From: Kitasatospora fiedleri
Lineage (GTDB): Bacteria > Actinomycetota > Actinomycetes > Streptomycetales > Streptomycetaceae
Direction: 5' to 3'
Assembly (NCBI RefSeq): GCF_948472415.1
Contig: NZ_OX419519.1
Coordinates: 3,658,001 to 3,722,000 of the forward strand
Length of the DNA: 64,000 nucleotides
The position numbers and the translations under genes were made by a program. Shown one piece after another: positions 24,473 through 32,287 of this stretch. The notes below the pieces were generated by a model that was not told the origin of the DNA, ran no database searches, and worked only from the letters and a program-made list of their open reading frames with translations. Each line of letters opens with the position of its first letter. Position 1 is the first letter of the stretch.

Positions 24473-24478
24473 TAACCT
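24473..24478 (+). promoter_or_regulatory. -10 element (TAACCT) for a possibly leaderless crp-like mRNA
   Basis: TAACCT ends 7 bases before the ATG at 24486 and no ribosome site precedes that ATG, which fits a leaderless transcript starting at the A of ATG. No good -35 is seen 17-18 bases upstream, so this would be an activator-dependent or weak promoter. Confidence 0.35.
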
Positions 24479-24485
24479 CCCCCGC

Positions 24486-25172
24486 ATGCACCGGACGCTC
24501 CCGCCCTCTCCCTCCTTCGAATTCGGCCCCTGGCGTGCGCTGATCGGCGAACCGGCCTGGCAGGCCGTGACGACGAGGTTCGAACAGGTCCGCAGCCTGC
24601 CGGGCCGCCGGCTGCTGACCCAGGGCGAGCCCGGCCCCCACCTCGTGGTGCTGCTGGAGGGCCTGGTCTGGGTCGAGCAGGGCACCCGGCGCGGCGTGCT
24701 CTCCTGCCACCTGCGCGGGCCGGGCGACCTGCTCGGCGAGGCTTCGCTGTTCAGCGAACCGCGCACGGCCACGGCCGTGACGCTGACGGAGTGCCGGCTG
24801 ATCCGGGTCCGGAGCGGCGACCTGTACCGCCTCCTGCACCGCCCCCGGCTCGACACCTCGGTCGCCGCCCTGCTCCACCAGCGCCAGCGGATCGACCAGT
24901 TGATGCGGCAGTTCGAGGACCCGCTGACCCGTCTGGCGGTCGGGGTGCACCCGGCGGTGCGGGTGGTCGACGACGCCCGCCGGGAGTTCCGGGCGACCAG
25001 GCTGACGCTGAGCACCGCGAAGACCAGCCGCTGGCTGGGGGTCCGGCAGGCGTCCCTCGTCCAGGCCCGCAGCAGGAGCGAGTTCACCCAGAACTTCGCC
25101 AGCCACCGCGGGGCGCTGGAGGTGCTGCGCCGGGACTGGATTCTGCGGACCGCGTCCCTGGTGTGCCGCTGA
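24486..25172 (+). CDS. Crp/Fnr-type regulator with cyclic-nucleotide-binding domain
   Basis: A 228-residue protein with a cNMP-binding beta-barrel at about 34-125 (LPGRRLLTQGEPGPHLVVLLEGLVWVEQ, LRGPGDLLGEASLFSEPRTATAVTLTECRLIRV) and a long dimer helix. A C-terminal region with a poorly conserved HTH follows (LTLSTAKTSRWLGVRQASLVQA). The phosphate-binding cassette GDLLGEASLFSEPRTATA keeps the Gly-Glu and Arg expected of a nucleotide binder. It is divergent from the cyclase-like operon and 8 bp from the convergent DUF3307-like gene. Probably the sensor/regulator of that operon. Confidence 0.85.
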   Translation: MHRTLPPSPSFEFGPWRALIGEPAWQAVTTRFEQVRSLPGRRLLTQGEPGPHLVVLLEGLVWVEQGTRRGVLSCHLRGPGDLLGEASLFSEPRTATAVTLTECRLIRVRSGDLYRLLHRPRLDTSVAALLHQRQRIDQLMRQFEDPLTRLAVGVHPAVRVVDDARREFRATRLTLSTAKTSRWLGVRQASLVQARSRSEFTQNFASHRGALEVLRRDWILRTASLVCR

Positions 25173-25179
25173 CCCGCGC

Positions 25180-25656
25180 TCACAGCCGGGTGACCAGGAC
25201 CGCCGCGACCAGCAGCGCGGCCTTGTGCAGCGCCTGGTCCGCCAGGTACATCCCGTTCAGCCCGGCCGTCCGCAGTTCGGCGAAGGCCGCCGAGCCGACG
25301 TGCCGCAGCAGCCAGCGCACCGGCCAACGGCGGTCCAGCCAGGCGTGGGTGGTCATCGACCAGGCGAGGGCGGCGACGGTCCCGGTGGGCGACAGCGGCA
25401 GCGGGACGAACAGCCGCACCAGCGCCAGCACGGCCGCCATCACCAGGTGGTACTGGACGACGTGGGCCAGGCAGGCCCGCCACCCCCGGCGGGGGTCCGC
25501 ACCCGCGGCGACCTCCGCCGGGGTCGGCGCGGCCTTGTGCGCCGCCTGGTGGTCGGTCTGCCCGAGGACGTGGTCGGCGAGGGCGTGGCCGGCCGAGAGG
25601 ACCGCCCACACCGCGCCGAAGACCGCCACCGTCCCGAGCTGCGCGGCCCCGTTCAC
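25180..25656 (-). CDS. DUF3307-like multi-spanning membrane protein
   Basis: A 158-residue membrane protein with about four helices. The pattern HALADHVLGQTDHQAAHKA, then WRACLAHVVQYHLVM and a central TTHAWLDRRW, fits the DUF3307-type proteins often carried by actinomycete plasmids and integrative elements. The GTG at 25656 is taken as start because upstream codons only translate a 15-bp repeat array into His-Asp-Arg repeats; its ribosome site is weak. It converges with the Crp-like gene. Function unknown; its presence hints at mobile-element ancestry of this region. Confidence 0.72.
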   Translation of the reverse strand: MNGAAQLGTVAVFGAVWAVLSAGHALADHVLGQTDHQAAHKAAPTPAEVAAGADPRRGWRACLAHVVQYHLVMAAVLALVRLFVPLPLSPTGTVAALAWSMTTHAWLDRRWPVRWLLRHVGSAAFAELRTAGLNGMYLADQALHKAALLVAAVLVTRL

Positions 25657-25717
25657 CGGGCACCGCCACGGCCCCCGCGGGCGGGCGCGCCCGCGGCGGT
25701 GTCCCGGACGTCGCGCC

Positions 25718-25822
25718 CTGTCGTGTCGTGCTCTGTCGTGTCCTGCTCTGTGACGTCGTGCCCTGTCATGTCGTCCCCTGTCATGTCGTCTCCTGTCATG
25801 TCGTCTCCTGTCATGTCGTCTC
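25718..25822. repeat. seven-copy 15-bp tandem repeat array
   Basis: Seven consecutive 15-bp units with consensus CTGTCATGTCGTCTC occupy 25718-25822. The last three are identical and the first three more divergent. The array lies between the DUF3307-like gene and the amidase gene and has unusually high T content for this genome. It is not a CRISPR: there are no spacers. Confidence 0.9.
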
Positions 25823-25928
25823 CCGGTGCCGGGACCCGGCACCGGGTCCGGTGTCGGGGTCTGGGCAGCGGAGCTACTCGGCGGTAGGGTCACCGGCACG
25901 CTCGGGCTGGGTGATCTCGGAGGTTGCG

Positions 25929-27410
25929 GTGGAGTACGGCGAGTACCGGCGGCACGACGCGGTGGGGCTGGCCGCGCTGGTGGCGGGCGGGGAGGTGAGC
26001 GCCGGGGAGCTGCTGGAGGTGGCGATCGGGCGGGCCGAGCAGGTCGGCGGGCGGCTGAACGCGATCGTGCGGCCGATGCACGAGGTGGCCCGGGAGCGGG
26101 CGGCGGGGCCGCTGGCCGGGCCGTTCGCGGGGGTGCCGTTCCTGATCAAGGACCTGATCCAGGACTACGCGGGCCTGCCCACCGGCAGCGGCTGCCGGGC
26201 GCTCCAGGACACCCCGGCGACCGCGCACAGCGAGTCGGTGCGGCGCTGGCTGGACGCCGGGCTGGTGGTGTTCGGGAAGACCAACACGCCGGAGTTCGGC
26301 AGCAAGGGCGTCACCGAGCCGACGGCCACCGGCCCGGCCCGCAACCCGTGGGACACCGGGCGGACCCCGGGCGGCTCCTCCGGCGGCTCGGCCGCCGCCG
26401 TCGCCGCGGGCGTCGTCCCGGTGGCGGGCGCCAACGACGGCGGCGGGTCGATCCGGATACCGGCGGCCTGCTGCGGCCTGTTCGGCCTCAAGCCGGGCCG
26501 CGGCGTCGTCCCGGCCGGGCCCGCCGCGGCCGAGCACCTGCACGGCGCCGCCACCGACGGGGTGCTCTCGCGCAGCGTCCGGGACAGCGCCGCGATGCTG
26601 GACGTGCTGGCCGGCGCCCCCGACCCGGCCGGCCCGTACCTGCCGCACCGCCCGTCGACCCCGTACGCCGAACTGGCCCGCCGCGCCCCGGGCCCGCTGC
26701 GGATCGGCTTCACCACCCGCTCCCCGCTGGGCACCGCGGTGCACCCCGAGGCGGTCGCCGCCGTCGCGGACGCCGCGGCCCTGCTGGAGGGGCTCGGCCA
26801 CCACGTCGAGGAGACCGACACCGGCATCGACGAACGCGGCCTGGCCCTGGACTTCCTGGCCATGTGGGCCACCGAGACCGCCGCCACGGTGGACGCCGTC
26901 AAGCGGCTCACCGGCGCCGGGAACGCGGGCTTCGAACTCGACACCCACGTGCTGGCCGCCGCCGGCCGCCGGATGCGCGCCCCCGCCTCCTACGCAGCCC
27001 ACCAGCGTTGGAACCTGTACAACCGCCGGCTCGCCGCGTTCCACACCCGGTACGACCTGCTGCTCACCCCCACCCTCGCCCAACCGCCGGTCCGCATCGG
27101 CGAGTTGGACACCCCCGCCGCCGTCCGGGCGCTGGCCCGGCTGCTGCTGCCGCTCGGCCTGCTGGGCCTGCTCAGCCGGACCGGGGCGTACGAGGAGGCG
27201 GTGATCACCAACCTGGCGCCGGTCCCGTTCACCCAGCTCGCCAACATCACCGGCCGCCCCGCCGCCAGCGTCCCGCTGCACCGCACCCCGGACGGCCTGC
27301 CGCTGGGCGTGCAGTTCGTGGCGCCGCTGGGCGGCGAGGGCACCCTGCTCGCCCTCGCCGCCCAACTGGAGTCGGCCCGCCCCTGGGCCCACCTGGAGCC
27401 CGCGCTGTGA
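25929..27410 (+). CDS. amidase-signature family enzyme
   Basis: A 493-residue amidase. The Ser-cisSer-Lys triad is visible: Lys in FLIKDLIQDY (about residue 76), the Gly/Ser-rich PGGSSGGSAAAVAAG (about 149-163) and GANDGGGSIRIPAACCGLFGLKP with the nucleophile Ser. The GTG at 25929 is chosen because GGAGG lies at 25919-25923. It hydrolyses carboxamides to acid and ammonia, in the cytoplasm; substrate unknown. A monocistronic unit with a 212-bp downstream gap. Confidence 0.94.
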   Translation: MEYGEYRRHDAVGLAALVAGGEVSAGELLEVAIGRAEQVGGRLNAIVRPMHEVARERAAGPLAGPFAGVPFLIKDLIQDYAGLPTGSGCRALQDTPATAHSESVRRWLDAGLVVFGKTNTPEFGSKGVTEPTATGPARNPWDTGRTPGGSSGGSAAAVAAGVVPVAGANDGGGSIRIPAACCGLFGLKPGRGVVPAGPAAAEHLHGAATDGVLSRSVRDSAAMLDVLAGAPDPAGPYLPHRPSTPYAELARRAPGPLRIGFTTRSPLGTAVHPEAVAAVADAAALLEGLGHHVEETDTGIDERGLALDFLAMWATETAATVDAVKRLTGAGNAGFELDTHVLAAAGRRMRAPASYAAHQRWNLYNRRLAAFHTRYDLLLTPTLAQPPVRIGELDTPAAVRALARLLLPLGLLGLLSRTGAYEEAVITNLAPVPFTQLANITGRPAASVPLHRTPDGLPLGVQFVAPLGGEGTLLALAAQLESARPWAHLEPAL

Positions 27411-27622
27411 CCGGCCGGAGAGCGGAACGGCCGGGCGGCGGAACGCCCGGCGGCGCACTCGGACGTGTCCGAACGCCTGTTGCCCCGCGGTGACAATTCG
27501 CGCACCCCGCGAGGTCATTGGGCGGTGAGACTTGAGTCATCGCCCCGGACGACGGAACGGAAGAACCGGCGGGGGCCGACCCACCGATCACCACCGACCA
27601 CCGTTCCTGGGGGGAACCATCC

Positions 27623-28741
27623 ATGTCCGTGCGCGCCCGCCTCCGCCGCTCCTCCGCCGTCGCCCTGGTCTCCGCGATCACCGCCGGCTCCGCCCTGCTG
27701 CTGACCGCCTGCGACCCGTCCGGCGACAGCACCGGCGCGCAGCCCGCCGGCGCCGCCCCGACCCGCACCGCCTCGACCGCCCCGGCCGGCACCGCGAGCG
27801 CCACCCCGACCACCCCGGGCACCCCGGCCAGCGCCACCGCCTCCGCCGCCCCGTCGGCCCCGGCGAGCGCCACCGCGTCCTCCCCCGCCCGGCAGCAGCC
27901 GTCCGCCACGCCGACCAAGGCCGCCGCCGTCAACCGCACCAAGGGCACCGGGCTGACCGTCAGCAACGGCACCCGCTACGTCGTGATGGACGGCGAGGTG
28001 GTCGACTTCGGCACCGTGGTCCGCGACCTGGCCTGGTCCCCCGACGGCAAGCGCGCCGCCTTCATCGACGGCAACGGCAACCTGGAGACCTCCGACCCGG
28101 ACGGCGGCCACCAGGTCCTGGTCGCCCGGGCCCCGGCCGGCGTGACCTGGTCCCACCCGACCTGGCAGGTGTTCGTCCCCAGCGAGAACGACGCCGCCAT
28201 GTACCTGCAGCCCAAGAACAACCTGCAGTTCACCGCCGAGGACCACGGCACCCTGCGGCTGCTCACCGTCCCCGCCAAGGGCGGCACCCCGCAGCAGCTC
28301 AGCCTGGGCAACTTCAGCGACGACGGCGCCAAGCCGCTCCCGGACACCGGCAACCTGTGGCCGAACGGCGCCGGGCGCTACGGCTCCTCGACCTACGCCA
28401 ACCGGAACGACGGCCAGGTGTACCTCCGCGACGACTACCTGCGCCAGCAGGGCGGCGCCGTCACCAAGGGCTCCCAGCCCGACCTGTCCGACGAGGGCGA
28501 CCTGGTGTTCGTCCGCTCCGTCGACGGCCACGACCACCTGTTCACCAAGACCGGCGGCTACGACGGCCCGGAGCGCGACCTCACCCCGCAGGCCACCGCG
28601 GACTACACCGAGCCGGTCTTCTCCCCCGACGGCAAGACCGTCGCCTTCCGCGCCCCCGACGGCATCTACACCGTCCCGGCCAAGGGCGGCGCCCCGGTCA
28701 AGATCTCCGACACCGCCGGCCTGCCCGCCTACCGCGGCTGA
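27623..28741 (+). CDS. lipoprotein with WD40-like (PD40) beta-propeller repeats
   Basis: The 372-residue protein has a lipoprotein signal (ALLLTAC, lipid-modified Cys at about residue 29), an Ala/Thr/Pro-rich spacer to about residue 105, then PD40/TolB-like blades: VRDLAWSPDGKRAAFIDGNGNLETSDPDGG and EPVFSPDGKTVAFRAPDGIYTVPAKGG. It should be anchored outside the membrane and probably binds protein or peptide partners. GGGGGGAACC upstream serves as ribosome site. No catalytic motif. Confidence 0.9.
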   Translation: MSVRARLRRSSAVALVSAITAGSALLLTACDPSGDSTGAQPAGAAPTRTASTAPAGTASATPTTPGTPASATASAAPSAPASATASSPARQQPSATPTKAAAVNRTKGTGLTVSNGTRYVVMDGEVVDFGTVVRDLAWSPDGKRAAFIDGNGNLETSDPDGGHQVLVARAPAGVTWSHPTWQVFVPSENDAAMYLQPKNNLQFTAEDHGTLRLLTVPAKGGTPQQLSLGNFSDDGAKPLPDTGNLWPNGAGRYGSSTYANRNDGQVYLRDDYLRQQGGAVTKGSQPDLSDEGDLVFVRSVDGHDHLFTKTGGYDGPERDLTPQATADYTEPVFSPDGKTVAFRAPDGIYTVPAKGGAPVKISDTAGLPAYRG

Positions 28742-28831
28742 GCCACCCCCGCCCCCGCCGGGGGGCACCACCGAGCCGTCCCGGTCCACGAATTCAGGGT
28801 CCGCGGACCGGGACCTCCACAGGATCGCCCG

Positions 28832-29425
28832 CTACCGGGCGATCCTGGCCAACTCCTCCTGGAGATTCGGCAGTTGCTGGTCCGCGTCGTCGTGCGGCAG
28901 CCACTCGACCGGGTCGAGGAAGCGGAACACCACCCGGCTCGGGGTGATCGCGTACTCGTACTCGGCGAAGCCGACCACCGCGCCCAGCCCGCCCCGCGCG
29001 GTCCCCCGCAGCACGTGCGCGGTGAGCTCGTCCGGGGCGTCGCCCTGGACGGCCGACACCCGGCGGCGGGCGTTCGAGCGGGCCAGGTACGGGCAGACCA
29101 TCGAGGCGTACAGCATGCACGCCCGGTGGCCGGGGCCCTCCATGGTGGGCGCCATGTTCCGGTAGGGCCGGCCGGCCGCCAGCGCCTCGCCGATCGCCGC
29201 CGCCTCGGCCCCGCCGACCACCCGCCACACCGTCCCGCGCGGCATCAGCGTGTTGCACACCGAGCACAGCCGCTCCCGGGCGCAGGCCGCGGACCGCTCG
29301 TAGTCGGTCAGCGCGAACTGCGGCGTCCCGTCCTCCCACGGGGTGATCGCGGGCACCGGGTAGCCCCGCCCGTCACGCGGGCGGGCCGCCACCGCGGGCG
29401 GCTTGGGAACGAGGTCGAAGCGCAT
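28832..29425 (-). CDS. zinc-ribbon protein of unknown function
   Basis: A 197-residue protein with CARERLCSVCNTLMPRGTVW (about 54-73), a CxxC-containing treble-clef-like patch, and later CMLYASMVCPYLARSN supplying further cysteines. Overall it resembles a zinc-binding cytoplasmic protein; a phage-like or DUF assignment cannot be made. The ATG at 29425 fits a compact start. It follows the SixA gene on the same strand with a 28-bp gap, so the two may be cotranscribed. Confidence 0.7.
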   Translation of the reverse strand: MRFDLVPKPPAVAARPRDGRGYPVPAITPWEDGTPQFALTDYERSAACARERLCSVCNTLMPRGTVWRVVGGAEAAAIGEALAAGRPYRNMAPTMEGPGHRACMLYASMVCPYLARSNARRRVSAVQGDAPDELTAHVLRGTARGGLGAVVGFAEYEYAITPSRVVFRFLDPVEWLPHDDADQQLPNLQEELARIAR

Positions 29426-29453
29426 GGCCCCATCCCTATCACGCCCCCCGCGC

Positions 29454-29963
29454 TCACCCGCGGGGCACCGCGTACTCGACCAACTCGGCACCGCCGGGTT
29501 CGAGTTGCCCCCACTCCCCGGGCACGTCCAGCACCGCGACCCCGGCCGTGGAGAACTTCTCGCGCACCCGCTCCAGCGCCTCGCCCCCCGGCTCCGCGGC
29601 CAGCGCCAGCACCAGCTCCCGCACCTCGGGCCGGTGCCCGACCAGCATCACCGTCCGCACCACCGGGGGCAACTCCCGCAGCAGCTCCACGAGTTCACCC
29701 ACCTCGGCGCGGTACGCCCGCGGCTCCAGGACGAGTTCGGGCGCGCCGCCGAGCTCCGGCTCGGCCAGCTCCCAGGTCTGCCGGGTGCGCACCGCGGTGG
29801 AGCACAGCACCCGGTCCGGCACCAACTCGTGCTCCGCCAGCCACCGTCCGGCCGCCGCCGCGTCGGCCCGGCCGCGCTCGGCCAGCGGCCGCAGCTCGTC
29901 CGGGACGTCCGGCCAGTCCGCCTTGGCGTGCCGCAGCACGATCAACCGCCGCTGTTCCGTCAT
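29454..29963 (-). CDS. SixA-type histidine phosphatase
   Basis: A 169-residue histidine phosphatase with RHG-type motif LIVLRHAKADW (catalytic His about residue 12), the STAVRTRQTWELA Arg patch, and the second His in VMLVGHRPEVREL. The family (SixA/phosphoglycerate mutase-like) dephosphorylates phosphohistidine or phosphoesters. The ATG at 29963 aligns with family starts; the 27 codons upstream do not. It is divergent from the FBP-domain gene at 30074. Confidence 0.93.
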   Translation of the reverse strand: MTEQRRLIVLRHAKADWPDVPDELRPLAERGRADAAAAGRWLAEHELVPDRVLCSTAVRTRQTWELAEPELGGAPELVLEPRAYRAEVGELVELLRELPPVVRTVMLVGHRPEVRELVLALAAEPGGEALERVREKFSTAGVAVLDVPGEWGQLEPGGAELVEYAVPRG

Positions 29964-30073
29964 CCCCCAGTGTGACCCGATCCGCGAACCGCACTCCACC
30001 GGACGCGCGGGCCGGCCCGGTACCGGCGGAAAACCGGACGACACCCCGACCCCGTCCGGCTGGCGTCGGGGGC

Positions 30074-30568
30074 ATGCGTGCCCTGACCGAGCCCGAGATC
30101 CGGGCGTCCTTCGTCAACTGCTCCAAGGGCGAGGCCAAGCGGCTCCCCGTCCCGCGGGGCTTGGCCGAGCTGCGCTGGGACGACCTGGACTTCCTCGGCT
30201 GGCGCGACCTCGGCGCCCCCGACCGGGCCTACCTGGTCGCCGAACTCGACAACCGGCCGGTCGGCGTCACCCTCCGCTCGCCGAACGTGAAGCGCAGCCT
30301 GACCCGCACCAACGTCTGCTCGGTCTGCATCACCGCGCACGCGGGCAGCGGCGTCTCCCTGCTCACCGCCCCCCGCGCGGGCGCCGCCGGCCGGGACGGC
30401 AACTCGGTCGGCACCTACCTCTGCGCCGACCTGGCCTGCTCGCTCTACGTCCGCGGCCTGCGCCGCCCGGCCACGGTCAGCCGCCCGGACGAGTCGCTCC
30501 CCCTGGAGGAGCAGATCGCCCGGACGACCGCCAACCTGACGGCGTTCCTCCGCCAGATCCTGGCCTGA
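30074..30568 (+). CDS. FBP-domain (EF-G-binding-like) zinc protein
   Basis: A 164-residue protein with the FBP treble-clef domain: LTRTNVCSVCITAHAGSGVSLLTAPRAG with the first CxxC, then GTYLCADLACSLYVRG with the second cysteine pair. In known relatives (FusB/EF-G-binding type) this fold contacts elongation factor G on the ribosome. No fusidic-acid resistance claim can be made. No Shine-Dalgarno is obvious before ATG 30074. Confidence 0.88.
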   Translation: MRALTEPEIRASFVNCSKGEAKRLPVPRGLAELRWDDLDFLGWRDLGAPDRAYLVAELDNRPVGVTLRSPNVKRSLTRTNVCSVCITAHAGSGVSLLTAPRAGAAGRDGNSVGTYLCADLACSLYVRGLRRPATVSRPDESLPLEEQIARTTANLTAFLRQILA

Positions 30569-30574
30569 CCGGCC

Positions 30575-31096
30575 TCACGGCGCCGACTGGTACTCCACCG
30601 TCAGCACGCCCCGTCCGAGCGCGTGCGCGGTCAGGTGGAACCCCACCTGCGCGGCCGGCGTGTCCGGCCCGACCCCCAGCGTCGGCACGTCCAGCGCGTG
30701 CACCACGAACACGTACCGGTGCGCCGGCCCGGGCGGCGGCGCCGCACCGTCGTACCGGTGCCCCGGGAAGTCGTTGCGGACGTGGAACGCCCCACCGGGC
30801 AGCCCCCCGTCGTCCGCCCCCGCGCCCCGCGCCAGCCCCGTGGTCCCCGCCGGCAGGTCCACCGCCAGCCAGTGCCACCAGCCCGCCGCGGTCGGCGCGT
30901 CCGGGTCGTAGCACGTCACCGCGAACGACCGCGTCCCCTCCGGAGCCCCCTCCCAGGACAACTCCGGCGAAACGTTCCCCGCCGCGTGCACGTGCGCGTC
31001 CGGCATGACCCCACCGTCCACCAGATCCGCACTGCGCAGCTCGAACGCCGGAACCGGCGGCAGGAAGTCGTACGGAAGCGGAATGCGCCCGGTCAT
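30575..31096 (-). CDS. YbhB/YbcL (Raf kinase inhibitor-like, PEBP) protein
   Basis: A 173-residue PEBP-family protein with NVSPELSWEGAPEGTRSFAVTCYDPDAP (the DPDxP anion-binding loop), GWWHWLAVDLPAG and the C-terminal YVFVVHALDVPTL. Bacterial members are cytoplasmic; their ligand is unknown. Start at ATG 31096. It converges with the FBP gene (6-bp gap). Confidence 0.93.
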   Translation of the reverse strand: MTGRIPLPYDFLPPVPAFELRSADLVDGGVMPDAHVHAAGNVSPELSWEGAPEGTRSFAVTCYDPDAPTAAGWWHWLAVDLPAGTTGLARGAGADDGGLPGGAFHVRNDFPGHRYDGAAPPPGPAHRYVFVVHALDVPTLGVGPDTPAAQVGFHLTAHALGRGVLTVEYQSAP

Positions 31097-31180
31097 CGTT
31101 CACCGTCCTCATCGAAGGTGTGGAAACTCCCCCGGCAGTCTACGGAGCCCCACCCCACCACGGGTGACACCACCTCAACC

Positions 31181-31413
31181 CGCCGCAGGCGCACCTCCAC
31201 CCCCTCAAGCCCCCCTCAGCCCCTCAACTCCGCCACAGCGCCTCGACCGCCGCCGCCGCCCAAGCTCCATCTCCACCTTCCCCACCCCGGCACCCCGCCC
31301 CCGAGCCCGCCGCAGGCGCACCCCCACCCCCTCAAGCCCCCCACCCCTCAACCCCGCCACAGCGCCTCGACCGCCGCCCCCAGCACCGTCTCCACCTTCC
31401 CCAGGTCGAAGAC
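31181..31413. repeat. partial duplication of the 3' end of the hydrolase gene
   Basis: Two about 105-bp copies lie about 127 bp apart. Copy B (31308-31413) contains the last 22 codons and stop of the alpha/beta hydrolase gene. Copy A (31181-31284) repeats the same landmarks (CGCCGCAGGCGCA, CCCCCTCAAGCCCCC, CGCCACAGCGCCTCGACCG, TCTCCACCTTCCCCA) with a few changes. Copy A is a non-coding relic of a local tandem duplication. Confidence 0.75.
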
Positions 31414-32193
31414 CAGGTCGAAGTGGTTGCGCCCCCCGACCAGCAGCTCGTGCACCGGCACCCCGTTCTCCCGGGCCGTCTCCGCGAACTCCGCCTGCTG
31501 CCGCCCGAACTCCCCCGTCTCGTGCTCCCCGAGCGCGAGCACCACCGGCGGCAGCGCCGCCAGCGCGTCCGGCGCGGCGTACAGCGGGCTGAGCCGGCGG
31601 GCCCGGTCGAGGTCCAGGCCGAGCGGCTGGTTGACGTAGCTGAGGGTGACGGGTTCCAGGTCGTAGACGCCGCTGAGCAGGGCCGCGCCGCGGATTCGCC
31701 CGCGCAGTCGGGGGTCGAGCAGGGCGCTCGCCGCCAGGTGCGCTCCCGCGGAGCTGCCGCTGAGCACGACGCGGGCGGGGTCGGTGCCGAGTTCCGCCGC
31801 GTGCTCGACCAGCCAGAGCACCGCGGTGGTGACCTGTTCGGTGATCTGCTCGACCGTCCACTGCGGGGCGAGCCCGTAGCCGACGGCGGCGAACGCGGTG
31901 CCGTGCGGGACGAGGTCGAGCGCGGGGAAGACCGAGTCCTCCTTGCCGAGCTCCTGCCAGAAGCCGCCGTGCACGAAGACGTGCAGCGGCGCGCCGGGGC
32001 CGGCCGGGAAGAAGTCGAGCCGTTCGGGTCCGGCGGTGCCGTAGCGCAGCTCACGGTGCCCGCCGAGTTCCTGGTAGGCCCGGCGGCTCTGCGCCGCGTA
32101 CGCCGCGAGTTCGGCGTCGAAGTCCGCGGCCTTGGTGCTGGGCGAGTACTCCCGGTCGAGTTCCCGCTGGTCGAAGCCCCGGTAGACCGTCAT
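31348..32193 (-). CDS. alpha/beta hydrolase of the kynurenine formamidase/HSL type
   Basis: A 281-residue hydrolase with oxyanion-hole HVFVHGGFWQELGKED, nucleophile elbow VVLSGSSAGAHLAASALL, acid-region LALGEHETGEFGRQQAEFA and catalytic His in GGRNHFDLVFDLG. The HGGFW and NHFD patterns fit arylformamidase-like enzymes, but no kyn genes are nearby, so another ester or amide is equally likely. The ATG at 32193 is the family-like start. It is divergent from the TIM-barrel gene at 32288. Confidence 0.87.
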   Translation of the reverse strand: MTVYRGFDQRELDREYSPSTKAADFDAELAAYAAQSRRAYQELGGHRELRYGTAGPERLDFFPAGPGAPLHVFVHGGFWQELGKEDSVFPALDLVPHGTAFAAVGYGLAPQWTVEQITEQVTTAVLWLVEHAAELGTDPARVVLSGSSAGAHLAASALLDPRLRGRIRGAALLSGVYDLEPVTLSYVNQPLGLDLDRARRLSPLYAAPDALAALPPVVLALGEHETGEFGRQQAEFAETARENGVPVHELLVGGRNHFDLVFDLGKVETVLGAAVEALWRG

Positions 32194-32287
32194 GCCGCCG
32201 CTCTCCTCACCCAACCAGGTATAGACCAATACGGGAGCGCACGGTTAGCGTGGTCACTCCCCGTACTTCCTTCTCCGGAGTTGCCCC

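Noticed and set aside
20909..25172. A complete CBASS or Pycsar system
   Set aside because: The cyclase-like and Crp-like parts fit the idea, but no known effector (TIR with cNMP domain, phospholipase or nuclease) is present, and I cannot show that a cyclic nucleotide is made. Kept as a hypothesis only.
25718..25822. CRISPR array
   Set aside because: Repeats are contiguous, with no spacers.
30074..30568. Fusidic-acid resistance (FusB) gene
   Set aside because: Only the FBP fold is visible. Resistance cannot be inferred, and Streptomyces relatives are general EF-G-type proteins.
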